64,000 nucleotides of DNA from DATAYA01 sp963754235. Its GTDB lineage: Bacteria; Pseudomonadota; Alphaproteobacteria; Acetobacterales; Acetobacteraceae. Position 1 is the first letter of the stretch; every line of letters begins with the position of its first letter. The translations under genes and the position numbers were made by a program. The DNA is taken from contig CAVWFK010000026.1 of assembly GCA_963754235.1 (NCBI GenBank), positions 25,071-89,070 of the forward strand, written 5' to 3'. A model generated the notes under the pieces. The model saw nothing but the letters and a program-made list of their open reading frames with translations, had not been told where the DNA came from and did no database searches. Shown here piece by piece: positions 42,755 to 50,976 of the stretch.

Positions 42755-44167
42755 ATGTCCGACTTGGTCGAGGACCTCGCCGCCGTCGTCGGCGCGCGCG
42801 GGCTGATCACCGATCCCGCCGACGCCGCACCCTATTGCGAGGACTGGCGCCGCCTCTATCGCGGCCGCACCCCGGCGGTGGTGCGCCCCGCGAGCACCGA
42901 GGAGGTCGCGGCGGTGGTCCGCCTCTGCGCCGCCCGCCGCGTCGGCATCGTGCCACAGGGCGGCAACACCGGCATGGTCGGCGGCGCCGTGCCGGCCGAG
43001 GATGGCAGCCAGATCGTGCTCAGCCTGCAACGGATGCGCGCCATCCGCGATCTCGACCCCGCCGACATGACGCTCACGCTGGAGGCGGGCGTCACGCTCA
43101 AGGCTGCGCAGGAGGCGGCGGCCGAGGCGGGCTGCCTGCTGCCGCTCTCGATCGGCTCGGAGGGCACGGCGCAGATCGGCGGCGTGCTCGCGACCAATGC
43201 CGGCGGCAACAACACCGTCCGCTACGGCAACGCCCGCGACCTCGTGCTCGGGATCGAGGCGGTGCTGCCGGACGGGTCGGTGCTGCACGCATTGCGGCGG
43301 CTGCGCAAGGACAACACCGGATACTGCCTGCGCCAGCTTCTCGTGGGAGCCGAGGGCACGCTCGGCATCATCACCGCCGCCGTGCTGCGTCTGGTGCCGC
43401 TTCCGGTCGAGACCGAGCTGGCACTGTGCGCGCTGCCGTCGGTCGCCGCGGCACTCGACCTGTTCGGCCGCTTCCAGCGCCACGATGCCGCGGCGATCCA
43501 GGCGTTCGAATACATGAGCGCCGCCGGTGTATGCCTCGTGCTGCGGTATATTCCCGACACCAGGCTGCCGCTCGCAACCGAAGCCGCGCATTACGCACTG
43601 GTCGAACTCGCCACACCGCGGCCGGATGCGCGGCTGCGCGAGGCGATGGAGGCGGTGCTGGCCGCGGCGCTGGAATCCGGCACGGTGCTCGATGCCGCGA
43701 TCGCCGAAAGCGGCGCGCAGCGGGCGGCGTTGTGGCGGTTGCGCGAGGAGCACACGGAGGCGCAGAAGCGCGCCGGCGCCTCGGTGAAGAACGACGTCTC
43801 GGTGCCGGTCTCGCGCGTACCCGAGCTGATCGCGCGCGCGAGCGCTGCGTGCGAGGCGCTGATCCCGGGCGCGCGCGTCGTCGCGTTCGGCCATCTCGGC
43901 GACGGCAACATCCACTTCAATCTCGCCCAGCCGGAGGGCGCGGACGGCGCGGCGTTCCTCGCCCGCGACCACGAGATCATGGATGCGGTGAACAGGGTGG
44001 TGCGCGATCTGGGCGGCAGCTTCTCGGCCGAGCATGGGGTGGGGCGGCTGAAGACCTACATGATGGAAGAGTGGCGCGGCGGCGCGGAACTCGCGGCGAT
44101 GCGCGCGATCAAGGCGGCGCTGGACCCGCTCGGGATCATGAATCCGGGCAAGGTGCTGCCGGCGTGA
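42755..44167 (+). CDS. FAD-linked 2-hydroxyacid dehydrogenase (D-2-hydroxyglutarate dehydrogenase/GlcD-like)
   Basis: A 470-residue FAD-dependent oxidoreductase. The PCMH-type FAD-binding domain (about 35-215) has VRPASTEEVAAVVRLC, PQGGNTGMVGGAVP and GTAQIGGVLATNAGG followed by GNARDLVLGIEAVLPDG. The C-terminal substrate domain carries the metal-binding GHLGDGNIHFN and SAEHGVGRLKTYMM. This set is that of D-2-hydroxyglutarate dehydrogenases and D-lactate/glycolate oxidase D subunits, which pass electrons to an acceptor such as an electron-transfer flavoprotein. The exact substrate cannot be fixed. It is a stand-alone gene, with no glcE/glcF beside it. Confidence 0.85.
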   Translation: MSDLVEDLAAVVGARGLITDPADAAPYCEDWRRLYRGRTPAVVRPASTEEVAAVVRLCAARRVGIVPQGGNTGMVGGAVPAEDGSQIVLSLQRMRAIRDLDPADMTLTLEAGVTLKAAQEAAAEAGCLLPLSIGSEGTAQIGGVLATNAGGNNTVRYGNARDLVLGIEAVLPDGSVLHALRRLRKDNTGYCLRQLLVGAEGTLGIITAAVLRLVPLPVETELALCALPSVAAALDLFGRFQRHDAAAIQAFEYMSAAGVCLVLRYIPDTRLPLATEAAHYALVELATPRPDARLREAMEAVLAAALESGTVLDAAIAESGAQRAALWRLREEHTEAQKRAGASVKNDVSVPVSRVPELIARASAACEALIPGARVVAFGHLGDGNIHFNLAQPEGADGAAFLARDHEIMDAVNRVVRDLGGSFSAEHGVGRLKTYMMEEWRGGAELAAMRAIKAALDPLGIMNPGKVLPA

Positions 44168-44244
44168 CGCGGCGACGAGCCGCTCGCCCCGAGCGGCGGG
44201 GGCGCTCCGCATGAATTTCCCTATAACGAACTCGGGAGTGCAAG

Positions 44245-44854
44245 GTGAGGACCAAGCACGCTTTCGGAAATCTCTTTGGCCTAACGACTGCAGTGCCGCT
44301 GCTGTTGGCGATAGTGATCGGGGCGCTGGTAGCCGCCTTGCTTATCCATCTTTTTGCAAGTTCAGCAGTCAATGGCACAACCGTAGCGAGCCTCATGTTG
44401 GGGATAGTTATCCTCTCTGTAGTTTTCGTATTTCTGCCCAAGCTTCCTGACATAGAGAGCCTAAGCGTTTCGCCAAAGAACCTGGATATAAAAAATTCGC
44501 CAAGTTGAGATCAAAGCCGACAAGATTGGAGATAATGTAATTAAGTTTATATTTATGGCAATGCCCTTGCAGACCTATCTCAATCTTAAGAAGATCGCCG
44601 GTTACGGCGTTGGCACGGCTAGAACGGAGCAACCCCCAAGATTCGGCACCTTCGAAATGAATGACGGCTTCCGCAGTCAGCTGCGATATCTGCGGGACAA
44701 CGGCTACATCCGGGTCAACCGCTTCATAGGCGAACTACCCGAGCGCGGCAACGATCTTTCGAAATATGTCTCCATAACCCCTATCGGACACGAGTTCATC
44801 GATCTCCGCGAGCAGTACATCGCCAATTCACAGCGCACTCTCCACCCGCGGTGA
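44245..44854 (+). pseudogene. Membrane protein of unknown function split by a one-base shift in a run of six A
   Basis: Two small frames probably form one gene. The first (GTG at 44245, stop 44508) encodes two membrane helices, about residues 15-62 (PLLLAIVIGALVAALLIHLF and SLMLGIVILSVVFVFLP). The second (44555-44854 as an ATG frame) encodes a soluble part with FRSQLRYLRDNGYIRVNRF, a winged-helix-like pattern, and ISPIGHEF-like ISITPIGHEF. The second frame is coding-like well upstream of its ATG. Dropping one A of the run 44490-44495 joins them smoothly through LDIKIRQVEIKADKIGDNV, about 203 codons in all. Less GC-rich than its surroundings. I do not recognise the family. The break may be sequence error or a true mutation. 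Confidence 0.6.
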
Positions 44855-44918
44855 GTTGGTAGTCCAAGCGATATACAAGCAGATACAAATCAAATCCGGC
44901 CCGCAAACGGGTTCAAAA

Positions 44919-44965
44919 GGCCACTGCCCTTGGTGGGGTCCAGGGGCCGAGCCCCTGGCCTGCTC
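44919..44965. repeat. Dispersed GC-rich palindrome (family B, copy 1)
   Basis: GGCCACTGCCCTTGGTGGGG followed by TCCAGGGGCCGAGCCCCTGGCC. It is the reverse complement, with few changes, of the element at 57069-57119. The right half is a strong hairpin (CCAGGGGC/GCCCCTGG). It lies in the 296-base gap between the split membrane gene and the ELM1 gene; the rest of that gap holds nothing recognisable. Confidence 0.6.
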
Positions 44966-45150
44966 ACCCCTTGAGCCCGCCCGCAGTCGGCGCCGTCTAT
45001 CGCGGTGCGGATCGGCGCGCGTGCCGGCCCTCCTCGGCGCGTCGCCGGTCTTCGTGCGCGCGGGTGCGGCGTGGGAGGCACCGCTGATGGCGCCGCGCGA
45101 CTGACGGCGCCCGCTTGCATCGTCCCGGCTCGGCGCCGAAAAGCCGCGCC

Positions 45151-46077
45151 ATGCCGCCCACAAGCCTGATTATCAGCGAGGCCTATGCCGGGCTGCAGGC
45201 GCAGGCGCTCGGTCTGGCAGAGGCGGCCGGGTTGACCCCCGATCTGCGCGTGCTGGCGCCGGGCGCGCCGTGGCGCTTTGTCCCCGCACGGCTCTGGCCG
45301 GCGCCGCTCGCCGCCGTCGGGCTGAACGGGGCGACGCCCGGCCTGGTCATTGGCTGTGGCGGGATGGCGGCGGCGGTCGGGGCCGCGCTGCACCGCCGGG
45401 GCCGGCGCGTGGTGCAGGTGCAGCACCCGCGCATGGACCCGAGGCGTTTCGACCTGGTGATCGCCAATCCGCACGACCGGCTCGCCGGCCCCAACGTGCT
45501 GATCGCGCGCACCGCCCTGCACCGGGCGACGCCGGAGCGGCTGCGCGAGGCCGCTGCGATCTGGGGGCCGCGTCTCGCGCACCTGCCTCGCCCTCTGGTC
45601 GCCGTGCTGGTGGGCGGCAGCAATGGCCGCTATCACCTCGGGCGAGCCGAAGCCGCCGGCCTGGGCGGGCAACTCGCCGCGATGATGCGCAGCTATGTCG
45701 TGGGCGTGGCACTCACCCCCTCGCGCCGCACCGGGGAGGCGGCCCGCGCGGCGCTCGCGCAGGTGCTGGCCCCTACCGGCGCCTGGCTCTGGGACGGCAC
45801 CGGGGAAAACCCCTATTTCGGACTGCTGGCGCTGGCCGATGCGATCGTGGTGACGGCGGACAGCGTCTCGATGATCTCCGAGGCCGTGGCAACATCGGCC
45901 CCGGTGCTGCTGGCGCCGCTGCCGGGGCGATCGCGACGGATCGCGCTGTTCACCGGCGCCCTGATCGCTGAAGGCCGGGTGCGTCCCTTCCAGGGGCGGT
46001 TCGAGACCTGGCCAGCGGCGCCGCTTGACGACACGCCGGCGGTTGCCGCCGAGATGCGGCGTCGGCTGGGACTATGA
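45151..46077 (+). CDS. ELM1-like protein (mitochondrial fission ELM1 family, DUF1022)
   Basis: A 308-residue protein with the fold expected for GT-B-like ELM1 proteins: SLIISEAYAGLQAQALGLAEA at the start, VIGCGGMAAAVGAAL, VQVQHPRMDPRRFDLVIANPHD, LVGGSNGRYHLG, then TGENPYFGLLALADAIVVTADSVSMISEAVAT and PLPGRSRRIALFTGAL. The family is widespread in alphaproteobacteria, and related to plant ELM1 by sequence; bacterial function is unknown but may concern sugar transfer to envelope molecules. The ATG at 45151 gives the conserved N-terminus. It is a single gene. Confidence 0.85.
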   Translation: MPPTSLIISEAYAGLQAQALGLAEAAGLTPDLRVLAPGAPWRFVPARLWPAPLAAVGLNGATPGLVIGCGGMAAAVGAALHRRGRRVVQVQHPRMDPRRFDLVIANPHDRLAGPNVLIARTALHRATPERLREAAAIWGPRLAHLPRPLVAVLVGGSNGRYHLGRAEAAGLGGQLAAMMRSYVVGVALTPSRRTGEAARAALAQVLAPTGAWLWDGTGENPYFGLLALADAIVVTADSVSMISEAVATSAPVLLAPLPGRSRRIALFTGALIAEGRVRPFQGRFETWPAAPLDDTPAVAAEMRRRLGL

Positions 46078-46099
46078 TGGCCTTCGGAGGTTTAGGTGA

Positions 46100-46312
46100 C
46101 TATTCAGCCGTCGGCTTTTCGGCCGCATCTTCAGCCACCGGGACGGCCATGCGGCGGCGCACGTCTAACACCTCGATACCAATGACTTGGCCGGCCTTGT
46201 CAAAGTCGAGGATAACGCCAGGCGCGACCTCCTCGCTCTCGACATAGGCCCCCTTCGGGCCGAACTGGACGGCGAAGGCGTCCGCCTCCGGGTCGTAGTG
46301 CATCTTCATCAT
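46100..46312 (-). CDS. DUF2283 family protein
   Basis: A 70-residue protein: MHYDPEADAFAVQFG, then VESEEVAPGVILDFDKAGQVIGIEVLDV, the DUF2283 beta-sheet pattern. The start is the ATG at 46312, which overlaps the TGA of the preceding DUF4258 gene (CAATGATG). DUF2283 and DUF4258 genes often sit together in that order like a toxin-antitoxin pair, with DUF2283 in the antitoxin place. That function is inferred from the family's context, not shown here. The gene is intact, with an acidic C-terminal tail (VAEDAAEKPTAE). Confidence 0.8.
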   Translation of the reverse strand: MMKMHYDPEADAFAVQFGPKGAYVESEEVAPGVILDFDKAGQVIGIEVLDVRRRMAVPVAEDAAEKPTAE

Positions 46313-46582
46313 TGGCCTCGCCTCCGCCTCCTCTTGGTGGCGCTCCGGTCTGGATGGGCCGTTAGCACCACGACGTCCTTGCCCTCGGACCAGTGGACAA
46401 CTCGGAGCACCCGGCCGCCCATTTCCGGGATCGCCTTGTAGGAGCGAGTGCGGTCGGGATACTGAGGATCCCGCTCGATCCGGTCGGGGGGCGGTCAAGG
46501 TCGCCTCAACCCATGCATATGCGATGCCTCGGTCCTGCATCTGTTCTTCCGCGTGTGGCCGATATCGGATCATGCTTGCCAC
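46309..46582 (-). pseudogene. DUF4258 (toxin-like) gene with a one-base shift in a run of six G
   Basis: The first 31 codons read MIRYRPHAEEQMQDRGIAY then WVEATLTAP, the opening of a DUF4258 protein. One extra base in the run 46486-46491 (G on the plus strand) breaks the frame. Reading without it gives DRIERDPQYPDRTRSYKAIP, GRVLRVVHWSEGKDVVVLTAHP and a Lys/Arg-rich tail ending at the TGA 46311-46309, a complete DUF4258 domain of about 90 residues. The interval is 3n+1. The shared start/stop with DUF2283 shows the corrected frame is the natural one. If the shift is real, the antitoxin-like partner survives without it. Confidence 0.75.
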
Positions 46583-46590
46583 TGTGAACG

Positions 46591-46648
46591 GGGGTCTGGG
46601 GCCTGAGGCCCCAGTGGGGTCGAGGGGCGAAGCCCCTCGCCTGTTTTC
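46591..46648. repeat. Dispersed GC-rich palindrome (family B, copy 2)
   Basis: GGGGTCTGGGGCCTGAGGCC followed by CCAGTGGGGTCGAGGGGCGA and AGCCCCTCGCC: two hairpins in tandem. It matches 57260-57311 nearly base for base. It lies between the divergent DUF4258 and the large unknown gene that starts at 46665, so it may lie in the promoter region of one or both. Confidence 0.65.
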
Positions 46649-46664
46649 CTGCTAGAGGGTGCCC

Positions 46665-48567
46665 ATGCTCCAAATCGCGACCTTCGACCAGCGCCAGGGC
46701 GGCAACGTGCTCTACAAGGCGCTCGCGCATCCCCTCGCCGCCGAGGCGCTGGCCGGCCTGGCCGACCGCCTGCGCCGGTCCGGCCCGCTCGGTCTGTTCG
46801 ACCCCGAAGGTGTCGCCGAGGCGCTTTACGCGCTCTCTCCGGACATGCCCAAGCCGGACGCGGTGTTCGTCCAGGACGTGCGCGAGGTCGGCCGTCAGCG
46901 GCTCGGCCTGGTCGCGCGTCCGCTGACGTCGCTGCCCGAATCCGGCGCCGCAACCGTGCTGGTCGCCGCCTTCGACGCCGCCCGCATCGCCGCCCGCCTG
47001 GCACCGCTGCTGCCGCCGGGCGCCGCCTCTCTGACGCTCGACGAGGCGCGGCTGCCGGAGGCGATGCTGACCAATCCGCGCCGCACGCTCGACCGGCTGA
47101 ACTTCGCCACCAACCACGCCTTCTTCCGTGAGCAGGGCGGGTTCTCCACCCGAACTCGTGACCGCCAATTACTGGTCCGGCTACGGCGCGAGATCGGTGC
47201 GCCTGTGGCTGCGGCTGTTCGATGCCGAGGGCGCGGTGCTCGCGACCTGGGAGGAGCGGGTGCCGGAGGGTGCCGCCGGAATCGCGATCGACAGCCGCGA
47301 GGTGCGCGCACGCTTCGATCTGCCGGAGTTCACCGGGCAGTTATTCGTGCACGTGATCGGGGCGGCCGGGCACGACGTGGTGAAATACGCGCTCGACACG
47401 TTCGAGGCGCGCGAAGCCGGCAGCAGCCTCTCTTGCACGCACGATGCCAATGCCTGGCCCGCCGAGCGCTATGCCGGCCTGCCCGCGCCGCGAGAGGATG
47501 AGCGGGTGATCCTCTGGCTGCAGAACAGCCACGCCGCCCCGATCCCTGCTGGCGCGGTGTCGCTCGACCGTATGGGGGCCGCGGCTCCGGTCGCACTCGA
47601 GTGCGCGGTGCCTGGCTTTGCGACCATCGCCGTCGACATGGCGGATTATCTGCCCGGCGTGCGCTGGCCGGCGCAGATCGAGCTGCGCGCCGGCCGCCAC
47701 GTCGTGCGTCCGCGCTACGAGGTGGTGCGCCTCGGCCGCACCCGGATTGCGCACGTCAATGTCGAGCGCGCCGACCTGCTGCCCGATCCCGGGATCAAGG
47801 CGCTGGGCGACCGGCTCGGACGCGGCTTCCTGCTGCCGTTCCCGGTGCTGCCGCGGGCGGCGTTCCGCACCATGGTCCAGCCCAACCCGATGGCGCACTC
47901 CGAATGCGGCACGCCGATCCGGCTCGACATCTTCGACACCGAGGGACGGTGCGTCGCCGAACGCTTCCTCGGCGTCCTGTCGCGCGATCATGGTGTGGCG
48001 GTCGAGGTGGACGCGCCCGGTCTCGTCGAGGGCCATGCGGAACTGGTCTACGATTTCCGCGATGGCGGCGAGGCGAATGGCTGGCTGCACGCACTGATGC
48101 GCTACGAACACCGCGCCAGCGGCCACGCGGCCGACACGAGCTTCGGCGCCCACGTGTTCAACACCGCGATGACTTACAAGGACGAGCCGCAATCGTATTC
48201 CGGCCCACCTCCGGGCCTGACGACACGGCTGTTCCTCAAGCTCGGCGATGGCAATCTCGGCGACATGGGGCGGCGGAGCTTCGGCTGCCTGATCTATCCG
48301 GCTTCGGCGCCGTGGCACGCGCGGTCGCGGACGGCGCTGATCCTGCACGACGGCACCGGCCGGCCGATCGCAGAACGCGAGATCGCAATCGCCTGCTCCG
48401 GTTCGGCGACGGTGCGCCCGCACGAGATGTTCGGGGATGCACTGCTGGAGCAGGCCGGTCCACGCGGCTATGTGCTGATCCGCGACGCGACCTGCCGGCT
48501 GTTCGGCTATCACGGTCTGGAGGGGGCGGACGGCGCATTCTCGCTCGACCACATGTTTGGGTTCTGA
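46665..48567 (+). pseudogene. Large unrecognised protein (about 634 residues) split by one extra A
   Basis: Two overlapping frames form one protein. The first (ATG 46665, or GTG 46659) runs to FREQGGFSTR; the second takes over with LVTANYWSGYGARSVRLWL. Removing one of the two A at 47154-47155 joins them, and the whole span is 3n+1. The N-terminal ~165 residues are helical (LADRLRRSGPLGLFDPEGVA); the rest is rich in beta-strands, with YWSGYGARSVRLWLRLFDAEG, CTHDANAWPAERYAG and MVQPNPMAHSECGTPIRLD, as in stacked beta-sandwich domains. No signal peptide. I recognise no family; the shape suggests a carbohydrate- or surface-linked protein, but that is a guess. A family B repeat lies directly upstream. 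Confidence 0.65.
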
Positions 48568-48655
48568 ACCGGCGCCGCGCCCCTCGCGTTACTCGGGCGG
48601 GCAGCTTCAGGAGACCGGAAGGGCGGGCGAGAATCAAGAGAAGCGCGGCACTACG

Positions 48656-48823
48656 GTGCCCAGCGCCGATGCGACCGCCCCCGGTGACGAGGCTGCTCCC
48701 GCCACGCCCGGCACCGGAGAGATCACCTGCCCGGAGTGCCACGGCACCGGCCGGATCGCCGGCGCCAAGTGCCCGAAGTGCAACGGCACGGGTCGCGTCG
48801 TGAAGGCGATCGGCGGCGCCTGA
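48656..48823 (+). CDS. Small zinc-finger-like protein with DnaJ-type CxxCxGxG repeats
   Basis: A 55-residue protein: a Pro/Ala-rich leader, then CPECHGTGRIAGAKCPKCNGTGRV. The two CxxCxGTGR repeats are of the kind that binds one zinc ion in DnaJ's cysteine-rich domain. The GTG at 48656 is the probable start; the frame is open upstream to 48557. Small stand-alone proteins of this type are common in this group of bacteria; the function is unknown. It precedes the hydantoinase B remnant by 8 bases. Confidence 0.6.
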   Translation: MPSADATAPGDEAAPATPGTGEITCPECHGTGRIAGAKCPKCNGTGRVVKAIGGA

Positions 48824-48831
48824 CGGCGCTT

Positions 48832-48999
48832 ATGACCGATCCCGTCCACTTCGAGATCATCCGCCACGCGATCAATATGGCGGCGCAGGAAATGGGCGTC
48901 ACTCTCTGCAAGTCGGCCTATCCCACGAACATCAAGACCCGCCTCGACCTGTTGAAGTGGACCCGATCCAGTGGACCGCAGGGGCCGGCAGTTAACTAG
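48832..48999 (+). pseudogene. N-terminal fragment of hydantoinase B/oxoprolinase
   Basis: MTDPVHFEIIRHAINMAAQE then MGVTLCKSAYPTNIKTRLD is the N-terminus of an HyuB/oxoprolinase large-subunit protein (usually about 550-600 residues). After residue 39 the similarity stops; the remaining codons (LLKWTRSSGPQGPAVN) are unrelated and end at TAG 48997. The rest of the gene is gone; an acyl-CoA synthetase gene on the other strand ends 49 bases later. The break point shows TGAAGTGGACCC...CCAGTGGACC, which could be the scar of an insertion or deletion, but I cannot name the element. Confidence 0.7.
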
Positions 49000-49047
49000 A
49001 ACAGGGGCGGATCAGGCTCCAGGCGACTCCCCGCGGGCAGGGCGCGA

Positions 49048-50733
49048 TCAGCGGGCATAGGCCTCCAGCACCAGTCGGCGCCTGATCTTCTGCGTCGGCG
49101 TCAGCAGCCCGTTCTCCAGCGTGAACGGGGCGACGATGCGGTGCCGCCGCACCCGCTCGGTCACCGACAACCGCTGGTTGGCGCGGCCGACCGCGACGGC
49201 GACCGCGACCCCGTCGGCGGCTTCCGCGGGCACGATCAGTGCGGTCAGGCCCGCCGCGCCCTCGCCGGTCACCACCGCCTGCGCGATCTCAGGCTCGGCC
49301 ATCAGCATCCCCTCGACATGCGCGGGCGAGACGTTCTCGCCGCCCGAGAGCACGATGATGTCGCGCTTGCGGTCGGTGATGCGCAGATAACCGTGGGCGT
49401 CGAGCACGCCGACGTCGCCGGTATGCAGCCAGCCGTCGTGCAGCACGGCGGCGGTGCCGTCGGGGTCGCGCCAGTAGCCGTCCATCACCAGTTCGCCGCG
49501 GATCAGAATCTCGCCGTCATCGGCGATGCGGAGATCGACGCCCTCCAGCGGGCGGCCGACGGTCTCGATGCGGATCGCCTCGGGCGGGTTGCCGCTGATC
49601 ACCGGGCCGGCCTCGGTCTGGCCATAGCCCTGCAGGATTTCGACGCCGAGTGCGCGGAAGAACTGCCCGACCTCCGGCTCCAGCCGCGCGCCGCCGCTCA
49701 TCGCGGCGCGGAGCCGGCCGCCGAAGCGGGCGCGGATTTTCGCGCGCACGAGGCGATCGAGCAGCGGGTCGAGCGCGCGGTCGAGCGGGATTGCGTGCCC
49801 CTCCAGCCGGCGGCGCCCGGCCGCGAGCGCCTGGCCGAACAAGGCGCGCCGCCAGCCCGGTTGGCGCGCGACCTGGCCCAGGATGCGGGCGCGGATCACC
49901 TCCAGCACGCGCGGCACCACCGTCATGATCGTCGGCCGCACCGTCAGCATGTCGGCGGCGAGGTGCTCGACCCCGCGGGCGCAGACGATCTCGGTGCCGA
50001 TGCTGGGCAGGAAGAACAGGCCGACGATGTGCTCGTAGCTGTGCGACATCGGCAGGAACGAGAGATAGACCTCGTCGTGCAGGCGCAGCGGGCGCAGCAG
50101 CGCGAAGGCGCCGCGGCAATTGGCGAGGAGCGAGCGGTGCGGCAGCATCACCCCCTTCGGCGCGCCGCCGGTGCCGGAGGTGTAGAGCAGGCAGGCAAGC
50201 GTGGCGGGCGGGATCGCGCTGGCGGCTTCGGCCACGTCGTCGGGCGCGGCCGGGTCGGCGACGAGGGGGCCGAACGCCATCTCCCCGGCGCGCGGCGCGT
50301 CCATCGCCACCAGCAGGTCGAGCCCGCCGCTTCGCCCACCGGCCGCCGCCACCCGCGCCGCCAGCTCGGGCGTGGAGACGATCGCGGCGCGGGCGCCGGA
50401 ATCGCGCAGCAGGTGGGCATGATCGTCGATCGTGTTGGTGACGTAGGCGGGCACCGGCACGGCGCGGATCGCCATCAGCGCGGTCTCGGCGATCGGCACC
50501 TCGGGGCGGTTCTCGGCGGCGATCAGCACGCGCTCGCCAGGTGCGATGCCGCGGGCGATAAGCGCGCGGGCCAGGCTCGCGGTCTGGCGGGCAAAGCGGT
50601 CCCAGGTGGTCGCCTGCCAGGCGCCGTCGCGGAACGCCCGGAACAGGGTACGGTCGGGCCAGGCGCGGGCGCAGGCGAACATCATCGCCGCCAAGTTCGG
50701 ATGCTCGGGATACGCCTCCACCCCCACCGTCAT
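49048..50733 (-). CDS. Long-chain acyl-CoA synthetase (AMP-binding)
   Basis: A 561-residue adenylate-forming enzyme that activates a fatty or aromatic acid to its CoA thioester via an acyl-AMP. Motifs in order: the P-loop-like A3 LLYTSGTGGAPKGVM, FLPMSHSYEHIVGLFFLP, the A5 block GYGQTEAGPVISGNP, TGDVGVLDAHGYLRITDRKRDII and the C-terminal catalytic lysine region TPTQKIRRR. FLPMSHSYEHI is common in long-chain or bubblegum-type ligases. The ATG at 50733 lies inside a family A repeat copy (CATGGTCGG), so the element supplies the start codon; a GTG four codons later is an alternative. No beta-oxidation gene is adjacent. Confidence 0.88.
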   Translation of the reverse strand: MTVGVEAYPEHPNLAAMMFACARAWPDRTLFRAFRDGAWQATTWDRFARQTASLARALIARGIAPGERVLIAAENRPEVPIAETALMAIRAVPVPAYVTNTIDDHAHLLRDSGARAAIVSTPELAARVAAAGGRSGGLDLLVAMDAPRAGEMAFGPLVADPAAPDDVAEAASAIPPATLACLLYTSGTGGAPKGVMLPHRSLLANCRGAFALLRPLRLHDEVYLSFLPMSHSYEHIVGLFFLPSIGTEIVCARGVEHLAADMLTVRPTIMTVVPRVLEVIRARILGQVARQPGWRRALFGQALAAGRRRLEGHAIPLDRALDPLLDRLVRAKIRARFGGRLRAAMSGGARLEPEVGQFFRALGVEILQGYGQTEAGPVISGNPPEAIRIETVGRPLEGVDLRIADDGEILIRGELVMDGYWRDPDGTAAVLHDGWLHTGDVGVLDAHGYLRITDRKRDIIVLSGGENVSPAHVEGMLMAEPEIAQAVVTGEGAAGLTALIVPAEAADGVAVAVAVGRANQRLSVTERVRRHRIVAPFTLENGLLTPTQKIRRRLVLEAYAR

Positions 50734-50846
50734 GGTCGGCCCCCGGGTCGGGCCGAAGGCCCGCCCGAGGACAGGCTCCGGCCGACCATCCACCTCTTTC
50801 GTAGGGCCGCAAAGTCGTGGATGCTCGGCCTTCGCCGAGCATGACG
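50731..50846. repeat. Dispersed double palindrome (family A), longest copy
   Basis: It starts CATGGTCGGCCCCCGGGTCG, has an inserted GC-rich segment, then GGCCGACCATCCACCTCTTTCG, CGCAAAGTCGTGGATGCTCGG and ends CCGAGCATGACG. Compared with 57169-57247 the left hairpin is expanded by about 35 bases; the inner CCAC...GTGG pair and the right hairpin are the same. It spans the start of the acyl-CoA synthetase gene and much of the spacer (50734-50976) to pepF. Confidence 0.7.
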
Positions 50847-50976
50847 AGGCTGGTTCGATCCTGTTGGAACCGTTACCCGACTCCGTTGATCGCCTCGCCT
50901 CCACCCGCTCGCCCTTTGACGTACGTGCCGGCGACCTTAAATCACAGGGTAGGATTCGGCATAGGACCAGCCCCGC

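Noticed and set aside
44490..44495. Programmed ribosomal frameshifting at the A6 run
   Set aside because: No downstream stimulatory structure or known family with such a site is recognised, and five other +1 shifts in the window favour a common non-programmed cause.
48940..48980. An insertion-sequence end in the hydantoinase B remnant
   Set aside because: The inverted bases are short and no transposase or target duplication is present; not enough to name an element.
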